From positions 1 through 64,000 of the forward strand of contig CAWJCB010000003.1 of the NCBI GenBank assembly GCA_963841105.1: a stretch of 64,000 nucleotides of DNA, in the 5' to 3' direction. The stretch comes from VAZQ01 sp963841105 (lineage in GTDB: Bacteria; Pseudomonadota; Alphaproteobacteria; Rhizobiales; Xanthobacteraceae). The translations under genes and the position numbers were made by a program. The notes beneath the pieces were generated by a model. That model was not told the origin of the DNA, did not search any database, and worked only from the letters and a program-made list of their open reading frames with translations. Shown piece by piece: positions 26,776 through 35,815 of the stretch (positions are counted from its first letter, which is position 1; every line of letters begins with the position of its first letter).

Positions 26776-27234
26776 ATGCGCCTCGTGTGCCTGCTTCTTG
26801 CGTTGCTGACCCTCGCCAGTTGCGGAATATCTCCTGGCCCTGCCGGCCCGACTGGTCCGGCGGGACCGCAGGGCGTCGCCGGGCAGCAGGGACCTACCGG
26901 CGCCCAGGGACCGCCCGGGCCGGCCGGGCCCGCCGGACCTCAGGGGAACGCCGGATTGCAAGGCCCCGCAGGACCGCAGGGCGTGCGAGGCGAGGCTGGG
27001 CCGCCGGGCGCAGCTGGATCGCTGGGCCCCCCAGGGCCGCCCGGTCCACCGGCCAGTGCCCCCTTGCGCGGATTCGATGCAACCGGCGACAGCTTTGCCT
27101 GCGAGGCAGATGAGACCCTGGTTTCTGCGATCTGCAAGGACAGCGGCGGCCCGCCGATTCTACAAGGGGGGGCGACGGTGCGTTGCTCCGGAGCAAGCGG
27201 AATCGTGGGGCTCTGCATGCGCAAACAGCAATAG
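26776..27234 (+). CDS. Collagen-like lipoprotein
   Basis: 152 residues. A signal peptide with a lipobox (LLALLTLASC, cysteine ~16) marks it as a lipoprotein. It is followed by 24 uninterrupted Gly-X-Y triplets (about residues 21-92, many GPA, GPQ and GPP). These should form a collagen triple helix despite the absence of hydroxyproline. The C-terminal ~55 residues contain four cysteines (FACEAD, AICKDS, VRCSGA, GLCMRK), probably two disulfides forming a small cap. GAGGAAG precedes the ATG. Such proteins act in adhesion or spore/envelope decoration in other bacteria. The role here is unknown. Confidence 0.88.
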   Translation: MRLVCLLLALLTLASCGISPGPAGPTGPAGPQGVAGQQGPTGAQGPPGPAGPAGPQGNAGLQGPAGPQGVRGEAGPPGAAGSLGPPGPPGPPASAPLRGFDATGDSFACEADETLVSAICKDSGGPPILQGGATVRCSGASGIVGLCMRKQQ

Positions 27235-27342
27235 GCCTGCAAGTGTCTCGCGGTCGGTAGGGCGGGTTCAAACTTGCGCCTACATGACATCAAATCACCT
27301 CATGTGTTGCGGTTAGGCGTATCGGCAAGAAAGATTGGATGA

Positions 27343-28107
27343 ATGAATCTGACCTCCGTCATCATTCTCGCGCTGCTGCTTTATCTGCTCGCCTCGCTTC
27401 GCGTCTTGCGCCAGTACGAACGTGGGGTTGTGTTGCTTCTGGGAAAATTCAAGGGCGTGCGTGGGCCGGGGCTGACGCTCATTTTCGTTCCGTTCCAGCA
27501 GATGGTGCGGGTCTCCTTGCGCACCGTGACAATGCAGATCCCCTCGCAGAAAATCATCACCAAGGACAACGTATCAATCGACATCGCCGCGGTCGCCTAC
27601 TACCACATCAGTGATCCGGAGAAGGCGGTGATCGTTATTGAGAACGTGTACAATGCGATCAATCAGATCAGTCAGACCACTGTTCGCAACGTGGTTGGCC
27701 GTTTCAGCCTGGATCAGCTTCTCGCAGACACCGCCAGCATCAACGAGCAGATCAAGAATGTGATCGACCGCCACACCGAGCCGTGGGGCACGCAGGTCAC
27801 GGCTGTCGAGATCAAGGATATCGTGCTGCCGGACAACATGCAGCGCGCCATGGCCAGGGAGGCCGAGGCAGAGCGCGAACGCCGCGCCAAGATCGTCGCC
27901 GCCGAGGGCGAATATCAGGCAGCGGTCAAGCTCGGCGAGGCCGCCGACATCATCACGGCGCATCCCGTCGCGTTGCAGTTGCGTACATTGCAGACGATGG
28001 CGGAGATATCAGTCGAGAAGAATTCGACGATCATCTTTCCCGCGCAGTTCATGACCACTGTGCAGGAGGCAATTGCCGTACTGGCGAAAGACGCGGCCGC
28101 CAAATGA
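27343..28107 (+). CDS. Slipin / SPFH-band 7 protein
   Basis: 254 residues with one N-terminal membrane helix (VIILALLLYLLASLRVL). The SPFH domain begins QYERGVVLLLGKFKGVRGPG and contains IITKDNVSIDIAAVAYYHI, TVRNVVGRFSLDQLLAD and WGTQVTAVEIKDIVLP. A coiled-coil tail (REAEAERERRAKIVAAEGEY) completes the slipin/stomatin architecture. These proteins assemble into membrane-associated rings. Slipins usually pair with an NfeD protease-like partner, but no nfeD gene is adjacent here. Confidence 0.95.
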   Translation: MNLTSVIILALLLYLLASLRVLRQYERGVVLLLGKFKGVRGPGLTLIFVPFQQMVRVSLRTVTMQIPSQKIITKDNVSIDIAAVAYYHISDPEKAVIVIENVYNAINQISQTTVRNVVGRFSLDQLLADTASINEQIKNVIDRHTEPWGTQVTAVEIKDIVLPDNMQRAMAREAEAERERRAKIVAAEGEYQAAVKLGEAADIITAHPVALQLRTLQTMAEISVEKNSTIIFPAQFMTTVQEAIAVLAKDAAAK

Positions 28108-28155
28108 GGCTGCCGCGGCCTGCGCGCGAGGACGCCGCCAAGCGCAACACCGAAA

Positions 28156-29403
28156 TCAGGATTCTGCGCTTCGATCTCGACCTAGTTGGGGGCCGGCCGG
28201 ATACCCACGTTTCTCATTATTTCCTCCCGCGGCTTTTATATTTGTGCTTGTGATGAGGCGCGGCGGCCAATCGAGGCCGGTCATCGCCTGACAGCCGCTC
28301 ACTTTGGCTTTTTTGATCTTTGCGTCCGAAAGTCCAATCTCGGCCAGCACCTTTGCTGTCTGGTCGTCCGTGTTAAGCACACCAGCCGCACCGGCCGTGC
28401 GCTCGAAGCGTGGCACGACGGGAACCGGATCGGCCATATCGACGTGCCGACCGCGAAACTGCGCGTCGTGCATCACTTCGTCGGGATCAAGCACCGGCGT
28501 GACGCAGGCGTTGGTTCCGGCGAACAGCGCGGCCCAATGATCGCGGGCGTGCTCTTTGAAGGCCGTTTCGAAGGTGCGCGCAATCATCGGCCACCAGCGG
28601 GTGTCCATATGATCCGGCGGCTCGGATTTATCGACCGCCCGCCACGCCGTCTCGAAGAAACCACGTTCAAGCGCACCGATCGCGACGAACCGTCCGTCCG
28701 CGCATTCATAGGTGCAGTAGAACGGCGCTGCGAACAGGCCCCTGCCACGCGCGGGCATGACGTCCGTCTTCCACAACGGAAAGTGCATCGCCATCATCGA
28801 GAGGCATCCGTCGACCATCGACACGTCGATGAATTGGCCCTTGCCCGAACGCGCGCGCTCCAGCAGCGCGGAAACGATACCGAAGGCGGCACCAAGTCCG
28901 CCGCCGGCAAAATCAGCCAAGAGATTGAGCGGCGCTTGCGGAAGATTTTGAGCGGGACCCAGCGCCCCGAGAACGCCACTCACCGCGAGATAATTGATGT
29001 CGTGTCCGGCTTCCTGCGCGCGCGGCCCGCTTTGCCCATATCCGGTCAGCGAGCAATAAATCAAACCGGGATTGAGCTGCGACAGCTCCTCGTAGCCTGC
29101 CCCAATGCGCGCGGCCACGCCGGGACGAAAGCCCTCGATAAACACATCCACGGACTTGACGAGCTCGTGCAGCGCGTCGCGCCCATCCGCAGATTTCAGA
29201 TCGAGCGAGATGAATCGTTTGCCACGGGACAATTCGGCAATGGGAAGACCGGCGCGCCCCCCGCCAACCACAATCACGTCAGCGCCAAGATCCGCCAACA
29301 GCATGGTGGCGTAGGGGCCGGGCGCGAGCCGCGACATATCCGCCACCCGAATTCCGGCGAGCGGGCCAGGTCGTGTCTCGTGGGCACTAGAAAGCTTGGG
29401 CAT
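28156..29403 (-). CDS. CaiB/BaiF (family III) CoA-transferase
   Basis: 415 residues. Family III motifs: LAGIRVADMSRLAPGPYATM, LLADLGADVIVV, GKRFISLDLKSADGRDAL, FIEGFRPG and the glycine-rich LTGYGQSGP. The catalytic aspartate lies in GHDINYLAVSG. The sequence resembles alpha-methylacyl-CoA racemases as much as CoA-transferases, so the reaction is left open. The start at 29403 is the first methionine before the domain. The last ~45 residues (after KVLAEIGLSDAKIKKAK) are not family-like and suggest loss of the normal stop codon. Confidence 0.9.
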   Translation of the reverse strand: MPKLSSAHETRPGPLAGIRVADMSRLAPGPYATMLLADLGADVIVVGGGRAGLPIAELSRGKRFISLDLKSADGRDALHELVKSVDVFIEGFRPGVAARIGAGYEELSQLNPGLIYCSLTGYGQSGPRAQEAGHDINYLAVSGVLGALGPAQNLPQAPLNLLADFAGGGLGAAFGIVSALLERARSGKGQFIDVSMVDGCLSMMAMHFPLWKTDVMPARGRGLFAAPFYCTYECADGRFVAIGALERGFFETAWRAVDKSEPPDHMDTRWWPMIARTFETAFKEHARDHWAALFAGTNACVTPVLDPDEVMHDAQFRGRHVDMADPVPVVPRFERTAGAAGVLNTDDQTAKVLAEIGLSDAKIKKAKVSGCQAMTGLDWPPRLITSTNIKAAGGNNEKRGYPAGPQLGRDRSAES

Positions 29404-29742
29404 TGGCGCAATCCGATCAAAAGGGACACAGCGGGAAATGTGAGCGCGCACTTCGCGCGATCGATCAAAGGAATGCGGTTGGCGTACAACTTCGAACACC
29501 GTCTAACGGTTGCGCGCAGATATTCGGCGCAGTCGGCTAACCAGGCTGCTGTCGTGACCCGCGCCATCCCTGCGACCCCCCTCGTCCCGAACGAAATGTG
29601 CCGCCCAATAGTTAGGGCGTGGGCGCAAGCGTGTCCGCATCGATCAGACCATATTCACTGAAGGCAAGAGTGTAGTGGCCACGCGGTCATTCTAGGTCAT
29701 CGCTCTCCACTGCGACGTTCCCCTGCCGAAGGCGGGCAGATA
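29404..29742. other. Gap with tRNA-Pro fragment
   Basis: No gene is supported. Bases 29,569-29,594 repeat 25 bases of the intact tRNA-Pro(CGG) located at 33.5 kb (anticodon arm and variable region), with one extra C. They lie in the same orientation. The fragment is too short to fold as tRNA. The remaining sequence shows no hairpin or promoter I can vouch for. Confidence 0.6.
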
Positions 29743-30809
29743 TCACACTCCGAAAATCTTGCCATAGCGCGCCTTGATTTCCTCTCTCTGCTCCTCCATC
29801 GCCGCCGGATCACTTTTCATCAGCTTGATCGCGGAGAGCGACGCCCGTCCAGGGTCTTCTTCACAAGCGCATGGAATGAGCACAAAGCGGAGGCGTCGAC
29901 CAGGGCCTGCTGTGCCTCGACGCTGAACAGGAAGCTCTGGAATAAGCGTGCCGCATTGGGATGGGGCGCACTCCGGAAAACACCGCTCGGCGCGGTGATC
30001 AGGGGCGTGCCCTCCGTCGCATAGACGGCCTCCACTGGTGCACCCCGCTCCTTGAGCAACAGAAGGTTGGCAACGACACCGTCAGCCTGCACAGCGCTCT
30101 CGCCGAGCGCGAGCTTCTTCGGCGGATCAAGCGCCGACTGCACCTGCATGACATTCTGACGAGCGAGTTGCTCGAAATAAGACCAGCCGAGATCGCGCGC
30201 CAGCTGGAATGTCGCTGTTAGGATCGTGCCGCTATAGTCCGGGCGCCCCTTGACGATCTTACCCTTCCACTTGGGATCGAGCAGGTCGGCGAAACTCTTT
30301 GGCGCCTCCTCAGGCTTGACCAGGTCGGTGTTGTAGCCGATCGTGCTGAGCACGGCGAACGCGGGTGCGTACATGCCATCGGCATCGACCTGGTCGGGCG
30401 GGAAGTGCTTGACTACGTCCTCCGGCACGTAGGGCGCGAGCAAGCCATCACGCTTCCAGTGAATAAAATGCGCCGCGTCTGTGGTGCAGACGACATCGAC
30501 TTCATAAAGGCGAATCTCCTCTTCCTTGCCGATGCGCTGAAACACGCGCTCCGCGCCCGATCGCTTAACCTGGACCACTATTCCGGGATACTTGGCCTCG
30601 AAGGCCTTGCCGAGGCTTTCCGCGACAGGAATTTCCATAGCGGTGTAGAACGCGACCGTACGCTCCTTCCGGGCGGCTTCGATGAGGGCGGGGCTGACGA
30701 TGGTCGGCTCCGGCGCAGCGGCCTTGAGCGGTTCTGTAAAGACGGTGCCGGCGGCCAGCACCGCCGACGCCTTGAGCATGTGGCGTCTGGAAAGCTTCCT
30801 ATCTCGCAT
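29743..30809 (-). pseudogene. Fe(3+)-type ABC substrate-binding protein, 3' frameshift
   Basis: A twin-arginine-like signal (KLSRRHMLKASAVLAAGTVF) precedes a family 1 extracellular receptor: TVAFYTAMEIPVAESLGKAF, YPGIVVQVKRSGAERVFQRI, VVCTTDAAHFIHWKRDG, and SFADLLDPKWKGKIV. These bind ferric iron or related anions. In the frame that opens at 30809 the protein ends at 29820 after DGRRSPRSS. The family ending (LSAIKLMKSDPAAMEEQREE then IKARYGKIFGV) continues in another frame to the TGA at 29743, so one base has been lost near 29,845. No permease or ATPase is adjacent. Confidence 0.75.
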
Positions 30810-30976
30810 TGCGTTTACTCCCGGCGCGGTCGCAGCTATTGGAGTGTTATCTGCCGCGAAAGATCCTGAGCGACGGGAATGCATGCTTGTCCGCCGCCAA
30901 TGACGATGACGTCACACCGATTCCGCTCCATATGAAACCCTCCTTCCTTTGCCCAGGCGCGAGTCTTGTTTGTGCA

Positions 30977-32602
30977 TTAGCTATCGGCTGCTGAGATCAG
31001 ATGCGTGACTTTTGGTGTCTCCCGGACGAGGCGGCGGATCCCCTCCTGCAACATACGATCGGCTTTTGTCACCCTTTCATGCTGACGTAGATGCTCCAGC
31101 CATGATTCCACATGGAACGTTTCCAGGAATCTTCCCGGTTCGGCGGCGTCTTCGAAGACACCCCACGCGTAGGCACCGTCGCGACGACGTTCCCGTGCCA
31201 GTCTCTGGAGAGCGGCGAGAAAGGCTTCCCGGTCTTTCGCGACGATCCGGTATTCGACTGTCACCAGAACCGGTCCTTGATCACACTCGATTTCTTGCGT
31301 CACGATCGGCGCCGGCCAATGCATGGATGGCGTGAGATCAATGGCGGCGCCCGTCTGCAGTTTCCAACGCCACGTCATGGGGATCGCGAGAAGGGCTCCG
31401 GCTGCGGCTATATAATGCGTGACTGGCAATCCCACTGTGCTGGCTATTTGCCCCCAAACCGCGCTTCCGAGCGTCATGCCTCCGAAAAAGACGGTAACAT
31501 ACAAGGCGAGCCCACGCCCGCGCACCCATTCGGGTAACGCAACCTGCGCGGACACGTTCAGGCTTGACAGCACCGCAATCCATGAGATGCCGGCGACAAT
31601 ACTGGCCGCCAAAGCGGTAAGAGGCTCGCGTGCTGCTCCATACAGGATGAGGGTGATCGCAGTACCAACCGCACCGGCAGCAACGAGCCGATCTGGTCCG
31701 AGTTTCGCTTTGAGCCAAGGCAACGCAAATGCCCCGACGACGGCACTTACGCCGATAGCGGCGAGCAATATTCCGTAGAGCTCCGGTCCTCCGGCGATCT
31801 GACTGCGAGCCACCAGTGGAAGGAGCGCCCAATATGCGCTGGCGAACAGAAAAAATCCGATAGCGCGTATCAATGTGGCGTGCAGGTGCGGATTGTTCCG
31901 CGCGTGGCGCAAACCTGTGCGAATAGCACTGACGAATCGCTCCGCCGGCAGCTGATGACTGGCATGGTGCGGTGAATCCCACCACATCAATGCTCCGACG
32001 ACGCCAAGATTGCTGATGGCATTGACCCAGAATGGTCCAGCGATGCCGGAACTGGCGGTCATGATCCCTCCCAAGGCAGGACCGACTGCTCGGCTGACAT
32101 TAACGCCCGCACTATTCGCCGCGATAGCAGGCGGCAGAGCCTGCTTTGGAACAAGCTGGGGCACGATCGATTGCCAAGCTGGAGCTGTCAGCGCGCCGCC
32201 CGTGCCAATCAAAAATGTGAAGAGCAATAGCGTTCCGGGAGTGACAAGGTCGTGCGAAACTAGCGCGGCAAATATCGCACATAATGCTGTTATGAGTGTC
32301 TCGGCGACAATAAGAAATCGACGCTTGTCGATGATGTCGGCGAGGGCGCCGGCTGGCAGCGCGAAAAGAAATACCGGCAGGTTGTTTGCGACCTGTACCA
32401 AGGAAACGATCAAAGGATCGGGGTCGAGACTCGTCATCAGCCAGCCGGAAGCTGCGTTGTACATCCAGGTGCCGATGTTTGCGACGACGGTCGCACTCCA
32501 GATCACCGTGAATGTCGCGTGACGGAACGGGCTCCATGCAGACGCGGTAGCCGCCACGGTAGCTGCGACAGCGCGATCGGTTTCTTCTGGCCGCGCCTTC
32601 AT
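30977..32602 (-). CDS. MFS transporter (MFS_3/EntS-like) with C-terminal monooxygenase-like domain
   Basis: 541 residues. About twelve membrane helices span ~20-410 (for example VIWSATVVANIGTWMYNAAS and LLLFTFLIGTGGALTAPAW), with the MFS loop GALADIIDKRR. The family resembles enterobactin-exporter-like MFS_3 proteins. The last ~120 residues (VLVTVEYRIVAKDREAFLAAL through RVTKADRMLQEGIRRLVR) form a soluble antibiotic-biosynthesis-monooxygenase-like dimeric fold, a known appendage of this MFS subgroup. It likely exports a small hydrophobic or siderophore-like compound. It is followed by the broken iron-type receptor, which may hint at metal metabolism. Confidence 0.92.
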   Translation of the reverse strand: MKARPEETDRAVAATVAATASAWSPFRHATFTVIWSATVVANIGTWMYNAASGWLMTSLDPDPLIVSLVQVANNLPVFLFALPAGALADIIDKRRFLIVAETLITALCAIFAALVSHDLVTPGTLLLFTFLIGTGGALTAPAWQSIVPQLVPKQALPPAIAANSAGVNVSRAVGPALGGIMTASSGIAGPFWVNAISNLGVVGALMWWDSPHHASHQLPAERFVSAIRTGLRHARNNPHLHATLIRAIGFFLFASAYWALLPLVARSQIAGGPELYGILLAAIGVSAVVGAFALPWLKAKLGPDRLVAAGAVGTAITLILYGAAREPLTALAASIVAGISWIAVLSSLNVSAQVALPEWVRGRGLALYVTVFFGGMTLGSAVWGQIASTVGLPVTHYIAAAGALLAIPMTWRWKLQTGAAIDLTPSMHWPAPIVTQEIECDQGPVLVTVEYRIVAKDREAFLAALQRLARERRRDGAYAWGVFEDAAEPGRFLETFHVESWLEHLRQHERVTKADRMLQEGIRRLVRETPKVTHLISAADS

Positions 32603-32853
32603 GAAGGGTCATCCTGCCGACCGGTCCGCGCTAATCGCGCGAGGCCAATCTCGGCGTTGTAGCTGTGTGCCCATGATGCGGGTTCCACTTTGGAGTTTCT
32701 TGTGAGCTTGCCCGACGGCTTCAACGTCACCACCTGTAATCGGCAGTTGTTTACCGACAACGAACGGCGAACGTTGGCGAGGCGGTCGAAAGAGGCGGCG
32801 GCTTTGTGTGTGTGTCGTTCGTAGCCGCACGGCAGACGACCGTTGCGGCGGAT

Positions 32854-33042
32854 TTAAGCCAGAGTCCGTTCGACGATCGTAGCCTCCAGCTCGGCTGCCG
32901 CAGTATCTTGGTGATGTTCGATGTAAATCGATACCGCATCGCTGGCAGGAAAGGTTTCCTCCAAAGCTTCATCGAGCAGGTCATCGAGATGCTCTTGCGA
33001 TTGCCTTGGCTGCACGTGCGCTCGTTTCTTCTCGGTTCCCAT
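32854..33042 (-). CDS. Small acidic protein (LDEAL-ETFPASDAVSI family)
   Basis: 62 residues. The centre, LLDEALEETFPASDAVSI, is a signature of small stress-associated proteins in rhizobia that carry a conserved ETFPASDP/AVS patch. No membrane segment or cofactor motif is present. The ATG at 33042 is chosen because the conserved core begins shortly after. The frame reads further upstream, but into intergenic sequence. Function unknown. Confidence 0.7.
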   Translation of the reverse strand: MGTEKKRAHVQPRQSQEHLDDLLDEALEETFPASDAVSIYIEHHQDTAAAELEATIVERTLA

Positions 33043-33482
33043 GTTTGCTCTCCGGATTAAATGATTTAGGCTGCGCCTCTGTTCACCAATTCGGTGAGCA
33101 TCAAATTGTTGCCCTGGATGAGCTCGCAACTTCACGATTAGGCCAATCGAAAGGGTGGACCGTTGTCCCGCTAGAAACGTTCTCGAAATGCAGTATGAGC
33201 ACTATAAAGCATCGTCTCTGCTAAGGCTGCACCAAATTGCGCGGGGAAATCTCAGCGCCGTGGTGAACCCACGTGCAAGAATGGCAAGGTTGCTCACCGG
33301 ATCTTCTCGTCGGGCTCACGTGCTTGCCAATAAAAGCGCGACGAGAGAACGGATTTGGAAGTGCCTCATCCGATTCGGGGCGGCAAGAAGCTGGTGGCGA
33401 CCGCCGGATAGGACGGTACTCGCGGCAACGCACCACTGCGCGGCTTTTGTTGCCCTGCGCAGGCATCGAAAATCGGCTGTGC
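33043..33482. other. Intergenic region upstream of tRNA-Pro
   Basis: Several overlapping open frames exist on both strands but none has a conserved pattern, ribosome site or consistent codon use. I see no further RNA gene apart from the tRNA that follows. Confidence 0.4.
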
Positions 33483-33559
33483 TGGTCGGAGTGGCAGGAT
33501 TTGAACCTGCGACCCCCTCGTCCCGAACGAGGTGCGCTACCAGACTGCGCTACACTCCG
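33483..33559 (-). tRNA. tRNA-Pro(CGG)
   Basis: 77 bases with encoded CCA. Acceptor stem CGGAGTG/CACTCCG, D arm GCGCAGTCTGGTAGCGC, anticodon arm CCTCG-TTCGGGA-CGAGG with anticodon CGG, and T arm GCAGGTTCAAATCCTGC. All stems pair. It reads proline codon CCG, heavily used in this genome. A 25-base piece of the same tRNA recurs at 29.57 kb, so this locus may have served as an integration target. Confidence 0.97.
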
Positions 33560-34095
33560 GCACAAGCGCGGTGTTATAACCGTGTCACCAGAGCGCTGCA
33601 AGCACTGGCACTACAGCACTGGCACTCAATGACGGGCACTCAATGACCGCGGAGCTTGCGACGCAAATCGTCGCGCGTGTGCCCATTCGACCTGGCGCGG
33701 CTCGTCGACCTACCGCCTTGGAGACCGGAAACGTCGATTTGTTCAACCGGCACTGACCAGCGCCACCACGATGCACCTGAGGGACGGTCGGCTATTCAAT
33801 TGCACCCGGCTACGTAAGGAAGCGTCATCGAATTTCGAGTGTGCTCGTGTTGCGGAATCACGCGGCGGTCTTGCGCCGGCGCTTTATCTCGGCTTCCAGC
33901 GCCTCGATGCGCTCGGCTCCCGCGGCCAGGTCAGCAGCGGACGTCGGCAGCCTCGAAATGTTGGGGGATGTATTGCGGGCAGTTCGCGTCGTGGAGATCG
34001 CATAGAGGGCAGCGTTCCGTAGCGTTCTGTGAGATCAGCAGCGCGACGAAAGGCTAGTTTCTGTCGGCTGTGCACGAATACTGGAAAATGAACTC
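33560..34095. other. Intergenic region with a zinc-knuckle remnant
   Basis: On the minus strand around 34,020-33,858 two frames together spell a small protein end: ERCPLCDLHDANCPQYI, then after a shift AADLAAGAERIEALEAEIKR ending at TGA 33,858. This looks like a decayed small CxxC protein with a helical tail, of unknown family. Elsewhere the gap has no gene I can support. Confidence 0.35.
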
Positions 34096-34311
34096 ATGGC
34101 GAACACATTCAAAGTTGGCGATCACGTGACCTGGAACTCCGAGGCGGGGCGCGTCAGCGGCAGGATTGTGAAAGTGCACATCAAGAATGTGAATTATAAA
34201 GGATACGTCCACCACGCGAGCAAGAAGGACCCTCAGTACGAGATCAAGAGCGACAAGACCGATCACATCGCCTTGCACAAGACAGCAGCGCTGAAGCTCC
34301 TTCGCCGATGA
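34096..34311 (+). CDS. DUF2945 (HVA1/TUDOR-like) protein
   Basis: 71 residues with the DUF2945 pattern: FKVGDHVTWNSEAGRVSGRI, then VKVHIKNVNYKGYVHHAS and PQYEIKSDKTDHIALHK. This small SH3/TUDOR-like beta barrel is common in rhizobia and is often found near stress genes. It is cytoplasmic, with no catalytic residues, and possibly binds nucleic acid or protein. The ATG is at 34096. The 220 bases downstream, before the Rrf2 stop, hold no gene I recognise. Confidence 0.9.
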   Translation: MANTFKVGDHVTWNSEAGRVSGRIVKVHIKNVNYKGYVHHASKKDPQYEIKSDKTDHIALHKTAALKLLRR

Positions 34312-34533
34312 TCAACCGCACGGCGCCTGAGCATCATCCTGGTCGCGAAGTGCTCTTGTGAGATCCCCGTCATGAGCTTTTCTGATACATACACTCGCCG
34401 AAGCCCTTCTTTCCACGAGCTGATGCGCGGAACGCCCGGTCGCATGTGTGCGCAGGCCGTGTGATGGCGACATCATTTACGGATCACCGCCGACTATCTG
34501 ATTGCCGCCGGCCGGCTGATCGGGTTGGCGGGG

Positions 34534-35037
34534 TCACATTTGCTTGCCTACCTTTGCTCGCCTGGACGATCGCGCGCCTGCAGACGCTGGCCTGCGGTCA
34601 GCTGGCGTAATGGATAGCAAGGCTCGTAGCGGCGCCCGCGGTTTGACGAGGTCGCCCAGGGTATAACCGTCAAGAACATCGACGAAGGCAAAGCGCGCCT
34701 TTTCCAGAGCGCTCCGCAACACACAGCATCGCCAGATCGCGCAAGGAGCGTCGACCGGCTTGAAGCACGGCACGAGGGCCATGTCGGGCTCGGTATGGCG
34801 CACGACCTCACCGAGACCAATTGCCTCGGCGGGCTTTGCCAGGCGCAAGCCGCCGCGTCTGCCGCGAACCGTCTCGACGTACCCGGAAACACCAAGTTGA
34901 TGGGCGACCTTCATGAGGTGATTCTTAGAGATACCGTACCTTTCGGCAATGTCGGCGATCGTCGCGAGACCGTCATTCTTGAGCGCAAGGTACATCAGCA
35001 TGCGCAGCGCGTAGTCAGTGTAGATGGTCAGGCGCAA
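34534..35037 (-). CDS. nsrR: Rrf2-family regulator, NsrR-like
   Basis: 167 residues. The winged-helix is at residues 1-80 (MRLTIYTDYALRMLMYLALK, ISKNHLMKVAHQLG, VRGRRGGLRLAKP). Three cysteines follow in CFKPVDAPCAIWRCC, with spacing C-x7-C-x5-C, matching the [Fe-S] ligands of rhizobial NsrR. NsrR senses nitric oxide and represses detoxification genes until its cluster is nitrosylated. The gene is divergent from the haemoglobin/ferredoxin genes, which it most likely controls. The C-terminal ~35 residues are basic and not conserved. Confidence 0.88.
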   Translation of the reverse strand: MRLTIYTDYALRMLMYLALKNDGLATIADIAERYGISKNHLMKVAHQLGVSGYVETVRGRRGGLRLAKPAEAIGLGEVVRHTEPDMALVPCFKPVDAPCAIWRCCVLRSALEKARFAFVDVLDGYTLGDLVKPRAPLRALLSITPADRRPASAGARSSRRAKVGKQM

Positions 35038-35060
35038 ACGCGTCTCCTGCGGTCAGCGGA

Positions 35061-35127
35061 TAAAACATATATTGGAGATATTGCTTTTCCGCAAGCGCGG
35101 CATAAGATGTAAGTGCGATATATGTTT
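35061..35127. promoter_or_regulatory. Probable NsrR-type operator region
   Basis: An AT-rich island in otherwise G+C-rich DNA between the divergent nsrR-like and haemoglobin genes. AAAACATATAT near 35,061 and ATATATGTTTT near 35,117 are exact inverted copies about 45 bases apart. Each has a weaker partner (GATATTGCTTTT and AAGATGTAAGT), giving two imperfect dyads. The half-site resembles the AAGATG(C/T)A-type NsrR motif. The assignment to NsrR rests on neighbourhood and the dyads. Confidence 0.6.
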
Positions 35128-35218
35128 TCAGGACGAGTCAATGCGGCTTTCGATAGCCCACGCCGCGGCGGACGATCGGTTTCGTCGTGGTCGTGCTGAC
35201 GGTTTGACGGGGCCGATC

Positions 35219-35815
35219 ATGAGGATCGATCATATGTCCGAGAACGCAATCCAGCGCCTCGTGGATGCTTTCTACGCCAAGGTCCGCGCGGATCCTGAGC
35301 TTGCACCGATCTTCAATCGCGCTATCCCCGGCGACTGGGGTGTCCACCTTGCGACGATGCGCGACTTCTGGTCGTCGGTGATGCTGACGTCAGGGCGCTA
35401 CAAGGGTAACCCCGTGGCCGTGCATCTTCGCATCGTGGGGATGGAGCCGCGGCTGTTCGACCGCTGGCTGGAGCTCTTCGGCGAGACGTGCGGCGAACTG
35501 TTCGATGAGAGCCTAGCCGAAGCCTTTCGCGCCAAGGCCATTCGCATCGCCGAGAGCCTCAAGCTTGCCTTGTTCTACCGCCCGGACCGGCCGTGGCCGA
35601 GGAGCGTGAGACCTTCCTCGTCACCGACAACTGCATCAAGTGCAAGTACATGGATTGCGTGGAGGTCTGCCCGGTCGACTGCTTCTACGAGGGCGAGAAC
35701 ATGCTCGTCATCCATCCCGATGAGTGCATCGATTGCGGCGTGTGCGAGCCCGAATGCCCGGCCGAGGCCATCGTCCCCGACACCAAGCCCGGCCTTGAGA
35801 GCTGGCTCAAGCTGA
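35219..35815 (+). CDS. Group III truncated haemoglobin, runs over into ferredoxin gene
   Basis: The first ~124 residues are a group III truncated globin: SENAIQRLVDAFYAKVRADP, ELAPIFNR, WGVHLATMRDFWSSVMLTSG, and the proximal histidine in NPVAVHLRI, ending SLKLALFYRP. Such globins bind oxygen or NO and are repressed by NsrR. No stop follows. The frame continues for ~75 codons of arginine/serine-rich nonsense over the ferredoxin gene and ends at 35815, so a lost base or lost stop near 35,590 is likely. The ATG at 35219 is chosen because the globin A helix begins after it. Normal length is 130-145 residues. Confidence 0.82.
   Translation: MRIDHMSENAIQRLVDAFYAKVRADPELAPIFNRAIPGDWGVHLATMRDFWSSVMLTSGRYKGNPVAVHLRIVGMEPRLFDRWLELFGETCGELFDESLAEAFRAKAIRIAESLKLALFYRPDRPWPRSVRPSSSPTTASSASTWIAWRSARSTASTRARTCSSSIPMSASIAACASPNARPRPSSPTPSPALRAGSS

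Noticed and set aside
32609..32830. Small minus-strand frame downstream of the MFS start
   Set aside because: No conserved pattern, arginine-rich throughout, and it overlaps an intergenic region with no ribosome site.
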